Of a stretch of DNA of 64,000 nucleotides, positions 44,264-52,215 are shown in pieces (position 1 is the stretch's first letter; every line of letters starts with the position of its first letter). Source of the DNA: Bradyrhizobium sp. 139 (lineage in GTDB: Bacteria; Pseudomonadota; Alphaproteobacteria; Rhizobiales; Xanthobacteraceae). The position numbers and the translations under genes are program-made. Under the pieces are notes generated by a model. The model was not told the DNA's origin. It searched no databases and saw only the letters and a list, made by a program, of their open reading frames with translations. The stretch spans positions 1 to 64,000 of the forward strand of contig NZ_JADPKS010000154.1 in the NCBI RefSeq assembly GCF_023074175.1, written 5' to 3'.

Positions 44264-44338
44264 TTTAGGTCCCTCCCTGTGACTCAATTTGGGCGGATAC
44301 TAGCGGCCGTTCCACGCCTGCCTAGTCCTATTCTACGA

Positions 44339-45118
44339 TCAGGGGCGCACCGCTGGCGTTTCCACCGGCAAGCCGCGCGCTCTCGACATCAAATAGAGCT
44401 CGAGGGCGACCAACTCGGGCGAACCGTAATCGTATGCCTGGGCGCGGACGCCGGTCATGCAACCGCGTAGTCGCCGCTCCAGCGATCCCAGCGTCTGCCA
44501 TTCCAGGCGATAAAGCGGATAGCCGGTTGGCTGTCCCTGCGTGATCGGCGCGCCGGCAAGTCGCTTGTTGAAGTTGTCGTCGTGGCAATTGGTGCAGGCA
44601 AGGTTGAGCTGGCCCTCGCGTTGCATGAAGAGGTCGCGGCCCTGCGCCACGAAAGGTTTCAGCTCCGGCTCATCGCCGGCCGTGATCGCGACGCCGCGGG
44701 ACTGGTGGGCGATGAAGGCGGACAGCGCCAGGAGGTCGCGGCTCTCGTAAGGCAGCGCCGACGCCTGCTGATGATTGGCGCGGCAGAGATTGATGCGCTG
44801 ATCGAGGGTGACGGGGCGCGCTAGCGCCTTGTCAAAGGCGGGATAGCGTGCCGCGACGCCTTTCATGCTGCTGCGTGCATCGCCATGGCAGTCAGCGCAG
44901 GCTTTGTCGGCACTGCCGGTCTTCTTTGTCCAGAGCGCCTCGCCGTCGAGCACGAAAAGCATGCCCGGATTGGACGTGTCGTCATCCTGCATCGCACGCG
45001 TGTCGGGTCCCATGAACGAATAGCCGGAGCGGCGTGCCTCCGGCGCGATCTCGCCGGCGAGCAGGGCAGGGGCCGCGGCAAGCAGTGTTGCTGCCGCTAT
45101 CGCGCGCCAAAAGATCAT
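44339..45118 (-). CDS. soxA: Sulfur-oxidation cytochrome SoxA
   Basis: 259 residues from ATG 45118, signal peptide ending LLAG. Two haem motifs CADCH (74-78) and CTNCH (175-179) and the C-terminal RGC motif (Cys220), the known active-site cysteine of SoxA. RSGYSFMGPDTRAMQ and GYPLYRLEWQTLGS match the family. With SoxX it would join a thiosulfate-like sulfur compound onto the SoxYZ carrier in the periplasm. Its start overlaps the soxZ stop. The last gene of the operon. Confidence 0.93.
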   Translation of the reverse strand: MIFWRAIAAATLLAAAPALLAGEIAPEARRSGYSFMGPDTRAMQDDDTSNPGMLFVLDGEALWTKKTGSADKACADCHGDARSSMKGVAARYPAFDKALARPVTLDQRINLCRANHQQASALPYESRDLLALSAFIAHQSRGVAITAGDEPELKPFVAQGRDLFMQREGQLNLACTNCHDDNFNKRLAGAPITQGQPTGYPLYRLEWQTLGSLERRLRGCMTGVRAQAYDYGSPELVALELYLMSRARGLPVETPAVRP

Positions 45119-45432
45119 TCGACCGTGATCGATGCGGATGCGCTGGACGAATAGCCGTTGTCGCCGATCCATTCGAATTCGAGCTTGCCGCTCTCCTTCG
45201 CGATTGTGAAGAAGGACAGGTACGGGTTGGCCGCAATCGCCGGAAACAGGTCGGCGCGAAAGATCTCGGTGGCGTTGTAGCGGCAGGTAAAGCTGGTGAT
45301 GATGTCGCGCGGTACCAGAGCGCCATCCACGGTATGGCGGAATCCGGTCTCCATGATGTGCGAGGTCAGCGCGCGGATCTCGATGATGTCGCCGCGTTTG
45401 GCTTTTGCCGGAACGTTGATGAGTGCGGCCAT
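45115..45432 (-). CDS. soxZ: Sulfur carrier partner SoxZ
   Basis: 105 residues without signal peptide, as usual because it is exported with SoxY. ALTSHIMETGFRHTVDG, FTCRYNATEIFRADLFPAIAANPYLSF and the WIGDNGYSSSASA end match SoxZ. It dimerises with SoxY. Shares bases with the soxY stop. Confidence 0.94.
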   Translation of the reverse strand: MAALINVPAKAKRGDIIEIRALTSHIMETGFRHTVDGALVPRDIITSFTCRYNATEIFRADLFPAIAANPYLSFFTIAKESGKLEFEWIGDNGYSSSASASITVE

Positions 45433-45899
45433 CAGTTCATCTCCTCGGTGCAGGCGGCCAGCGTCACGACGATGTCCACTGCGACTTGCCAGAAGGTGTC
45501 GTCGGAGAGCCGGGCGATCGCGACCACCTTCTGAGTGTCGGCGAGACGGATCCTCGTCGAGACCTGGGCGCGGCCCGAGGAGGGACCAAGATGGAAATTG
45601 CCGATGTTCGGCTGCGGGTTCTTCTCGTTGAAGACATGGATGCTCTTGACGTAGTCGTCCGCCGTCATCGGACTTGCGACGCTCACCGTCATCGGCACCG
45701 TGTTGCCGTTCTCGACCAGCGGCGGGATGTCGAGCTTGACCCTGCCCGTGCGAAGCTGTGCTTCACCCACGACGCTGCGGATCGCCGAGTTGAGCATCGC
45801 CGGCGTCGCCGCGAGCGGCCGCAGCGTGATGATCGAGATCGACCCGGCGACCGTCACGCTTCCGGCAAGGCTCAAGAATTGTCGTCGCGTGGTTGGCAT
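45432..45899 (-). CDS. soxY: Sulfur carrier SoxY, atypical C-terminus
   Basis: 155 residues with a twin-arginine signal (TTRRQFLSLAGSVTVAG). The immunoglobulin-like core is recognisable (LDIPPLVENGNTVPMTV, SIHVFNEKNPQPNIGNFHL, RIRLADTQKVVAIARL). The family normally ends in GGCGG, the swinging cysteine arm that carries the sulfur. Here the end is TLAACTEEMN, with Cys150 five residues from the end. The carrier may still work or may have changed partners. It starts 8 bp after soxX ends. Confidence 0.88.
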   Translation of the reverse strand: MPTTRRQFLSLAGSVTVAGSISIITLRPLAATPAMLNSAIRSVVGEAQLRTGRVKLDIPPLVENGNTVPMTVSVASPMTADDYVKSIHVFNEKNPQPNIGNFHLGPSSGRAQVSTRIRLADTQKVVAIARLSDDTFWQVAVDIVVTLAACTEEMN

Positions 45900-45907
45900 G
45901 AACAGTC

Positions 45908-46360
45908 TTAGCCCCGAAGCGTTGCAAGAAAAGCCACGATGTCCTCGATCTCTGTGGCCGACAATATCGGCTTGCCGGCGAAGTTGCGCCCGACCCGCAC
46001 GAGGCCATCGGTGCGATAATAGGACGGCATGATGGTCTCCGGGTTGAAGCGCGAGGCATCGACCAGCCGAAGCCGCAACTGGCTCGCCGTCCAGCGGTTC
46101 CCGGCGGCTGTGAGGTCAGGCGCGAGGTCGCCCTGGAACCGGGTCTCCGGAAATGGGCCGGAATGGCAGAGGATGCAGGTCGTGGTGCGCGCGAGCACCA
46201 GCGCGCGGCCGCGCGCGGCATCGCCGGGCGCGCCGGTGAGCGATTCTACAATGCCGTCGCCGACGATGTTGTAGGGCGCGAGTTGTTCTGCGCTTGCACC
46301 ATAGGTGAGGGCGAGACTGACGACGATCAGCGCTGCGGTATGGACGGATGATCTAGCCAA
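45908..46360 (-). CDS. soxX: Sulfur-oxidation cytochrome SoxX
   Basis: About 150 residues from a probable TTG at 46360, which gives a proper signal peptide ending ASA; it overlaps the soxF stop by 8 bp. The haem motif CILCH is at 62-66 and the axial Met in ETIMPSYY at 111, with DLTAAGNRW typical of SoxX. Partner of SoxA. The frame is open further upstream, but those residues lie within the soxF gene. Confidence 0.86.
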   Translation of the reverse strand: MARSSVHTAALIVVSLALTYGASAEQLAPYNIVGDGIVESLTGAPGDAARGRALVLARTTTCILCHSGPFPETRFQGDLAPDLTAAGNRWTASQLRLRLVDASRFNPETIMPSYYRTDGLVRVGRNFAGKPILSATEIEDIVAFLATLRG

Positions 46361-47627
46361 AGGTGTCCGCCGTGATGGTTTGAAACCAGCGCTCGGCCTT
46401 GGCGGCCTCGCGGGCGCGCAGTTCGGGCAGCGCATCGAGCGGGCTCGTCGCGCCGCCCTCGACCTCGGCGAAGATATCGCCCTTAGGCTGGTAATTGCCG
46501 GCGAGCGAAAAGCCGTAACCGGGCGCGACGGTGTTGTAGCAGACGCCGGTCAGCCGCGGTGCCTGCGGCGCGCGGCCCGCGAGCAGGTTGACAATGGCGG
46601 CGGCGCAAGCCTTGCCTTGTGCGCTCGCGGCCGCTGCCGATTTGGGAATGCCGCCGCCGAGGCAGGCGTCGCCGATGACATGGATGTTCGGGGCGAGCTT
46701 TGACTCGAAGGTGACGGGATCGATCGGGCACCAGCCGGTCGCATCCGCCGCGCCCGCGATCTCGGCGATGCGCCCGGCGCGCTGCGGTGGGATGATGTTG
46801 GCGACATCGGGGGTGTAATTGCCGAACTCGGTGACGATGGTCTTCGCCGAAGCATCAACGGAGGTCACACGGCCGCCTTGCGACAGCGCGACGCGCTCGA
46901 TCATGTCGCCGTAAAGCTCCTTCCAGGCCTTCTCGAACAACCGTTGCTGGGAGAAATTGTCCTTGGCATCGAGGATCAGCACTTTCGAGCGCGGCTTCTC
47001 CGTTTTCAGGTAATGCGCGATCAGGCTGGCGCGTTCGTAAGGTGCCGGCGGGCAGCGCGAAGGATTGGCCGGGATTGCAATTGCGACCGTGCCGCCGTCT
47101 GCCATCGCTTCCAGTTGCCTGCGCAGCAGCAGCGTCTGAGCGCCGGCCTTCCAGGCGTGCGGCATTTTTTCCGATGCCGTGTCGTCGTAGCCGGGCAGCG
47201 CCTCGAAATGGAAGTCGATGCCGGGGGAGAGGACGAGGCGGTCATAGATCAGCTTGGCGCCGTCTGATGTCGCGATGTTGCGTTCTTGCGGATCGATCCT
47301 GGTTGCAGCTTGAATAAGGACAGTGATGTCCTCGGCAGCGAGCTTGTCATAACCGAACTGTTGCGCTTCGATGTCGCGCAGGCCCGCGATCACCTCATTG
47401 CTGAAGGGGCAGGAGGTGAAGAGCTTGTTCGGCTCTATCAGCGTGACCTGCAATTTTGCATCGGCGTGCTTGAGCGCGCGGGCGCAGGCCGCGCCGCCAA
47501 ATCCACCGCCGACCACGACAACCCGGCCGGCCGATTGCGCGCGCAGAACCGATGGCCGCGCCAGCGTTGCGGCGGCCGCGGTGATGCCGAGCACGGCATT
47601 CCGCCGTGTCACCGGGCGCGTGGTCAT
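46353..47627 (-). CDS. soxF: Sulfide dehydrogenase flavoprotein (SoxF/FccB-like)
   Basis: 424 residues from ATG 47627 (an ATG three codons earlier exists). A twin-arginine signal (TRRNAVLGITAAAATLA) leads into an FAD-binding motif (VVVGGGFGGAA). Cysteines in LFTSCPFSNEV and GVCYNTVAPGY match the redox pair of flavocytochrome c sulfide dehydrogenase. DACLGGGIPKSAAAA is a second FAD contact. It would oxidise sulfide in the periplasm and hand electrons to a c-type cytochrome; SoxX is the nearest candidate. It begins 54 bp after the molybdopterin subunit gene. Confidence 0.9.
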   Translation of the reverse strand: MTTRPVTRRNAVLGITAAAATLARPSVLRAQSAGRVVVVGGGFGGAACARALKHADAKLQVTLIEPNKLFTSCPFSNEVIAGLRDIEAQQFGYDKLAAEDITVLIQAATRIDPQERNIATSDGAKLIYDRLVLSPGIDFHFEALPGYDDTASEKMPHAWKAGAQTLLLRRQLEAMADGGTVAIAIPANPSRCPPAPYERASLIAHYLKTEKPRSKVLILDAKDNFSQQRLFEKAWKELYGDMIERVALSQGGRVTSVDASAKTIVTEFGNYTPDVANIIPPQRAGRIAEIAGAADATGWCPIDPVTFESKLAPNIHVIGDACLGGGIPKSAAAASAQGKACAAAIVNLLAGRAPQAPRLTGVCYNTVAPGYGFSLAGNYQPKGDIFAEVEGGATSPLDALPELRAREAAKAERWFQTITADTFG

Positions 47628-47681
47628 CAGGATCATCCAGGCAAAAATGCTGCGGCGGCGTTGTAGCCGCCGCGGCGTTTC

Positions 47682-49868
47682 TCAGGCGAAGGTGATGTTC
47701 TGGTCGCGCAGCGGCACCGAACGGATGCGTTTGCCCGTCGCCGCGAAATAGGCGTTGAGCACCGCCGGCGCTGCGACGCCGATGGTCGGCTCGCCGACAC
47801 CGCCCCAGAATCCTCCGCTCGGCACCATCACCGCCTCCACCTTCGGCATCTCGTTGATGCGCATCGAGTTGTAGGTGTCGAAGTTGGTTTGCTCGATGCG
47901 GCCGTCCTTGACGGTGCAGCCGCCGTAGAACAGCGCGGAAAGGCCGTAGACGAAGGAGCCCGCGATCTGCCGCTCCACCTGCGCCGGATTGACGACGTAG
48001 CCGGGATCGGTGGAGGCGACGATGCGATGCACCTTGATCTTGCTGCCGTCGGTCACCGATATTTCGGCGGCGCCGGCGACATAGCTGCCATAGCCCATGA
48101 CCTGCGCGATGCCGCGATAGACGCCTTGCGGCGCCGGTGTGCTCCAGCCGATCTTCTCGGCCACGGCATTGAGCACCGCCAGATGCTTGGGGTGATTGCC
48201 CATCAGCTTGCGGCGGAATTCGAGCGGGTCCTGGCCTGCGGCCTGGGCCAACTCGTCCATGAAGCATTCCATGTAGATCGCGTTGTGATTGACGTTGACG
48301 CCGCGCCAGAAGCCGGGCGGAACGTGCGGGTTGCGCATCGCATGCTCGATCAGGAGGTTCGGCACCGAATAGCCGAACGCGGCCTCGCCGGATTGGGCGA
48401 CGCCCTGGAATGCGGCCGGATCCATGCCGTTCTGCAGCGCTTCGGGGCGCAGCGAGAACAGGATCGACTGCCCGGACAGGCGGTAGTGCAGCGCGACCAG
48501 ATTGTTGTCGGCATCGAACGCGCCGGTCATCTTGCACTGGGTGATCGGGTGATACCTGCCATGCGCCATGTCCTCTTCGCGCGACCACAACAGTTTGATC
48601 GGCGTGCCCGGCATCTGCTTGGCGATCATGACCGCCTGACGGACATAGTCGGTCTGACCGCGCCGGCCGAAGCCGCCGCCGGGCATCACCTTGTGCACGT
48701 CGCACTTCTCCGCCGGCAGGCCCGAAGCCTCCAGCACTGCGGCGAACGCTGCCTCGCCATTCTGCGTGCCGCACCAGGCCTCGCATCTGTCGGCGGTGTG
48801 GAGCGCGGTGGCGTTCATCGGCTCCATGGTGGCGTGGTTCTGGTAGGGATAGCTGTAGATGGCCTCGATTTTCTTGGCGGCGCCGGCAATCGCCGCCTTG
48901 GCGTCGCCGTTCTTGTTGCCGACATAGGCGGGCTGCGCGTTGTCGAGGCCCTCGGCCAGCCATTTCGCAATCGACTCGCTGGAGACCTTGGCGTTGTCTC
49001 CCTCGTCCCAGACGATCGGCAGCGCTTCGATCGCGGTCTTGGCATGCCACCAGGTGTCGGCGACGACCGCGACCGCGGTATCGCCGACCTTGACGACCTT
49101 CTTGACGCCTTTCATGCCGACGACCTTGGCTTCGTCAAAGCTCTTCAGCTTGCCGCCGAACACCGGGCAGTCCTTGATGGCGGCGTTCAGCATGCCGGGC
49201 TGCTTGACGTCGATGCCGTAGACGGTGGTGCCCGTGGTCTTGTCGGCGGTGTCGAGCCGCAGCAAGCCTTTGCCGATCAACTTCCAGTCCTTTGGGTCCT
49301 TCAGCTTGACGTCGGCCGGCGGCGTCAGCTTGGCCGCGGCCTCCGCGACCTTGCCGTAGGTCGTAGTCTTGCCGGACGGGGTATGGGTGATGACGCTGTT
49401 GGCGGCCGTGCATTCGGACGCCGGCACCTTCCATTCGTCGGCCGCGGCCTGGATCAGCATCAGGCGCGCAGTGGCCCCGCCCTTGCGGACATAGTCTTGC
49501 GAGGAGCGGATGCCGCGGCTGCCGCCGGTCGAGAAATCGCCCCAGGCGCGTTTGCGGGCGACGCTCTGGCCGGGGGTCGGATATTCGGTCGTGACCTTCG
49601 ACCAGTCGCATTCGAGCTCCTCGGCGACGAGCTGGGCGAGGCCGGTGAGCGAGCCCTGGCCCATTTCGGAGCGGGCGATGCGGATCACCACGGTGTCGTC
49701 GGGCCTGACGACGACCCAGGCGTTGACCTCGGGCGAGCCGTCGGCTGCGCGGACTACGGCGGGGCCGCCGAAGGGGATGTCGAGGCCGATGGCGAGGCCG
49801 GCGCCGAGTGCGGCGGTGCCGATGACGAAGGCGCGGCGGTTCATCTTGGGCGAGACGTGCTTGTTCAT
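47682..49868 (-). CDS. Xanthine-dehydrogenase-family molybdopterin subunit (IorB/aldehyde oxidoreductase type)
   Basis: 728 residues from ATG 49868 with AAGGAG upstream. Twin-arginine signal (MNRRAFVIGTAALGAG) shows periplasmic export. Two halves match the IorB-type large subunit: MGQGSLTGLAQLVAEELE, RRGQTDYVRQ, PPGFWRGVNVNHNAIY and GGVGEPTIGVAAPAVLNA. The active-site Glu region is GEPTIG. Uses a molybdenum cofactor to hydroxylate aldehydes or N-heterocycles with water. Forms a pair with the 2Fe-2S gene 11 bp upstream. No cytochrome subunit gene follows; the sox genes do. Confidence 0.93.
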   Translation of the reverse strand: MNKHVSPKMNRRAFVIGTAALGAGLAIGLDIPFGGPAVVRAADGSPEVNAWVVVRPDDTVVIRIARSEMGQGSLTGLAQLVAEELECDWSKVTTEYPTPGQSVARKRAWGDFSTGGSRGIRSSQDYVRKGGATARLMLIQAAADEWKVPASECTAANSVITHTPSGKTTTYGKVAEAAAKLTPPADVKLKDPKDWKLIGKGLLRLDTADKTTGTTVYGIDVKQPGMLNAAIKDCPVFGGKLKSFDEAKVVGMKGVKKVVKVGDTAVAVVADTWWHAKTAIEALPIVWDEGDNAKVSSESIAKWLAEGLDNAQPAYVGNKNGDAKAAIAGAAKKIEAIYSYPYQNHATMEPMNATALHTADRCEAWCGTQNGEAAFAAVLEASGLPAEKCDVHKVMPGGGFGRRGQTDYVRQAVMIAKQMPGTPIKLLWSREEDMAHGRYHPITQCKMTGAFDADNNLVALHYRLSGQSILFSLRPEALQNGMDPAAFQGVAQSGEAAFGYSVPNLLIEHAMRNPHVPPGFWRGVNVNHNAIYMECFMDELAQAAGQDPLEFRRKLMGNHPKHLAVLNAVAEKIGWSTPAPQGVYRGIAQVMGYGSYVAGAAEISVTDGSKIKVHRIVASTDPGYVVNPAQVERQIAGSFVYGLSALFYGGCTVKDGRIEQTNFDTYNSMRINEMPKVEAVMVPSGGFWGGVGEPTIGVAAPAVLNAYFAATGKRIRSVPLRDQNITFA

Positions 49869-49879
49869 GGGGCGGCTCC

Positions 49880-50329
49880 TTAGGCGCTGGCGATCGTGTG
49901 GATCGCTTCGCGCACCTGCTGGAAGGTGCCGCAGCGGCAGATATTGGTGATGGCCTCGTCGATGTCGGCGTCGGTCGGCTTCGGTTTCTCGTTCAGCAGC
50001 GCCGCCACGGCCATGATCATGCCGCTCTGACAATAGCCGCATTGCGGAACGTCCTGGGCGATCCAGGCTTCCTGCACCTTGTGCAGTGAGTTGCCGGACG
50101 CCAGTCCCTCGATCGTGGTGATCTTCTTGCCCTCGGCTTCGCTGACCGAAACTCCGCAGGCGCGGATGGCGACACCATCCATGTGAACGGTGCAGGCGCC
50201 GCATTGTGCGATGCCGCAGCCATATTTGGTCCCGGTCAGGCCGGCATTCTCGCGGATCGCCCACAGCAGCGGGGTATCCGGCTCGACCTCGAGCGTGAAG
50301 GTTTTTCCGTTGATTGTTAGATTTGCCAT
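49880..50329 (-). CDS. 2Fe-2S subunit of molybdenum hydroxylase (IorA type)
   Basis: 149 residues. One cluster is CGIAQCGACTVH plus an upstream Cys, and a second is CGYCQSGMIM with ICRCG, the standard two-cluster arrangement. Passes electrons out from the molybdopterin subunit. First gene of the predicted seven-gene operon that continues through the sox genes. Promoter must lie in the 260-bp divergent spacer. Confidence 0.94.
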   Translation of the reverse strand: MANLTINGKTFTLEVEPDTPLLWAIRENAGLTGTKYGCGIAQCGACTVHMDGVAIRACGVSVSEAEGKKITTIEGLASGNSLHKVQEAWIAQDVPQCGYCQSGMIMAVAALLNEKPKPTDADIDEAITNICRCGTFQQVREAIHTIASA

Positions 50330-50590
50330 CGCAAGTCCCCTGATTGGCCCAATCCACCGATTGGACTCAGGGGCGCAATGTGTCCGGCAAACTGGAACTG
50401 TTCAAATCAACAGTCCGCGGGGTAGCTGTCGAAGATTCCCCTCCCTGGACGCCCGCGGCACGGCTTGGGGCGACGCCTGCCGGCTTCCCCGCGCAGACAT
50501 TCCGGGAACAGTGAGCGACAGTTTGTCTCTTTTGCTGGGATGCAAGACGGAAACGCTCTGCTACACTAGGATCGAGTCAAAAGAGGTTCC

Positions 50591-52210
50591 ATGACCGTAC
50601 CGCAGCCTTGCAACGTGTTGATGCTCTATCCGCTCTTCTCGGCGGAGTCCTTCTGGAGTTTTGGCGAATCCTGCAAACTGATGGGTGTGAAGCGCCCCGC
50701 TGCTCCCCTTGGCCTGATCACGGTTGCCGCGATGCTACCCGAGAGCTGGACGGTGCGCCTGATCGACTGCAATACGGGCCCCCTCGCGGACGAGGATCTC
50801 GCCTGGGCCGACGTGGTCTTCACCGGCGGAATGATGCCGCAGCAGGCGGACACGCTGCGCCTGATCGAGCTGTGCCGTGCGGCAGGCAAGCCGGTGGTGG
50901 TCGGCGGTCCGGATGCCACGTCCAGCCCGCACATCTACGAACGTGCCGACTTCAGGGTGCTCGGCGAGGCCGAAAGCGTCATAGCCGAATTCATCGCGGC
51001 CTGGGACGGCGGCGCCCGCTCCGGCGTCTTCACCGCGCCGAAATTCCAGGCCGACGTCACCACGACGCCGGTGCCGCGTTTCGACCTGCTCAAATTCGAG
51101 GACTATCTCTATCTCGGCGTGCAGTATTCGCGCGGTTGCCCGTTCACCTGCGAGTTCTGCGACATCATCGAGCTCTACGGGCGCGTGCCGCGAACCAAGA
51201 CCAACGTGCAGATGCTGGCGGAGCTCGATCGGCTCTACGCAATGGGCTACCGCGGCCACCTTGACTTCGTCGACGACAATTTCATCGGCAACAAGAAGTC
51301 GCTGCGGCTGTTCCTGCCCCAGCTTGCCGAATGGCAGCGCGCCCACGGCTATCCCTTCGAATTGTCGACCGAAGCCTCGGTCAATCTGGCCGATGATCCC
51401 GAGCTGCTCGATCTGATGGGCGCCGCCAATTTCTTCGGCATCTTCGTCGGCATCGAAAGCCCGGACCCCGCAACGCTGGTCGCGATGCGAAAGAAGCAGA
51501 ACACGCGGCGCAACATCGCCGAGAGCATCCACAAGATCTACGCCGCCGGCATGCTGGTCACTGCAGGCTTCATCGTGGGCTTCGACAATGAGAAGGTTTC
51601 GATGGCCGAGGCCATGATCGACTTCATCGAGGAGGCGGCGATTCCCGTCAGCATGGTCGGCCTGCTCTATGCCTTGCCGAACACGCAGCTCACGCGCCGC
51701 CTGGAGCGCGAAGGCCGGCTGCATCCGGGCCACGACCTGGCGCCGACCATCGGCGCCGATCAGTGCACGAGCGGCATCAATTTCGATCCGGTCCGCCCGC
51801 TGCGCGACATCCTGATGGACTACAAAACGGTGCTGGAGCGCATCTACAGCCCGGCGGCCTATGCGAACCGTGTCGACCGGTTGATGACGCTGCTCGACCG
51901 TTCCAAGCAGCGTCACGAACTCGCCGAAGGCGACATCCGCGCCAGGGTCGGCGCGATGGAGACCGTGCACCGCGTGGTCACGGCCATTCCCGAGGCGCGC
52001 GGACCGCTTTGGCAAACCTTCATGAACTGCGCCAAGCGCGACACGTCATCGGCGCGGATCGCCGTGCAGATGATCGCGGCCTATGCGCATCTCGGGCCGT
52101 TCTCGCGCAAGGTGATCGAGGCCATCGACGGGCGCCTTGCCGCGCTCGATGACGAGGCGGTCGTCCCGGCGGCAACGATCGAGGCGACGGCGGCCCGACA
52201 TCTGGCTTGA
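50591..52210 (+). CDS. B12-binding radical SAM protein (DUF4070 type)
   Basis: 539 residues. A cobalamin-binding-like domain occupies the first ~140 residues (NVLMLYPLFSAESFWSF, GGPDATSSPHIYERADF). The radical SAM motif RGCPFTCEFCDII with CxxxCxxC follows, then DDNFIGNKK, GIESPDPATL and LLYALPNTQLTRRL. The C-terminal ~150 residues are helical. Relatives include hopanoid-modifying enzymes, but this is not the HpnP type as I recall it. It is alone, divergent from the molybdenum hydroxylase operon. Methylase or other radical reaction on an unknown substrate. Confidence 0.88.
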   Translation: MTVPQPCNVLMLYPLFSAESFWSFGESCKLMGVKRPAAPLGLITVAAMLPESWTVRLIDCNTGPLADEDLAWADVVFTGGMMPQQADTLRLIELCRAAGKPVVVGGPDATSSPHIYERADFRVLGEAESVIAEFIAAWDGGARSGVFTAPKFQADVTTTPVPRFDLLKFEDYLYLGVQYSRGCPFTCEFCDIIELYGRVPRTKTNVQMLAELDRLYAMGYRGHLDFVDDNFIGNKKSLRLFLPQLAEWQRAHGYPFELSTEASVNLADDPELLDLMGAANFFGIFVGIESPDPATLVAMRKKQNTRRNIAESIHKIYAAGMLVTAGFIVGFDNEKVSMAEAMIDFIEEAAIPVSMVGLLYALPNTQLTRRLEREGRLHPGHDLAPTIGADQCTSGINFDPVRPLRDILMDYKTVLERIYSPAAYANRVDRLMTLLDRSKQRHELAEGDIRARVGAMETVHRVVTAIPEARGPLWQTFMNCAKRDTSSARIAVQMIAAYAHLGPFSRKVIEAIDGRLAALDDEAVVPAATIEATAARHLA

Positions 52211-52215
52211 GGGTC

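Noticed and set aside
47889..49883. Open frame of 664 codons antisense to the molybdopterin subunit
   Set aside because: Shadow of a gene with clear xanthine-dehydrogenase-family motifs; composition unlike a protein and no ribosome binding site.
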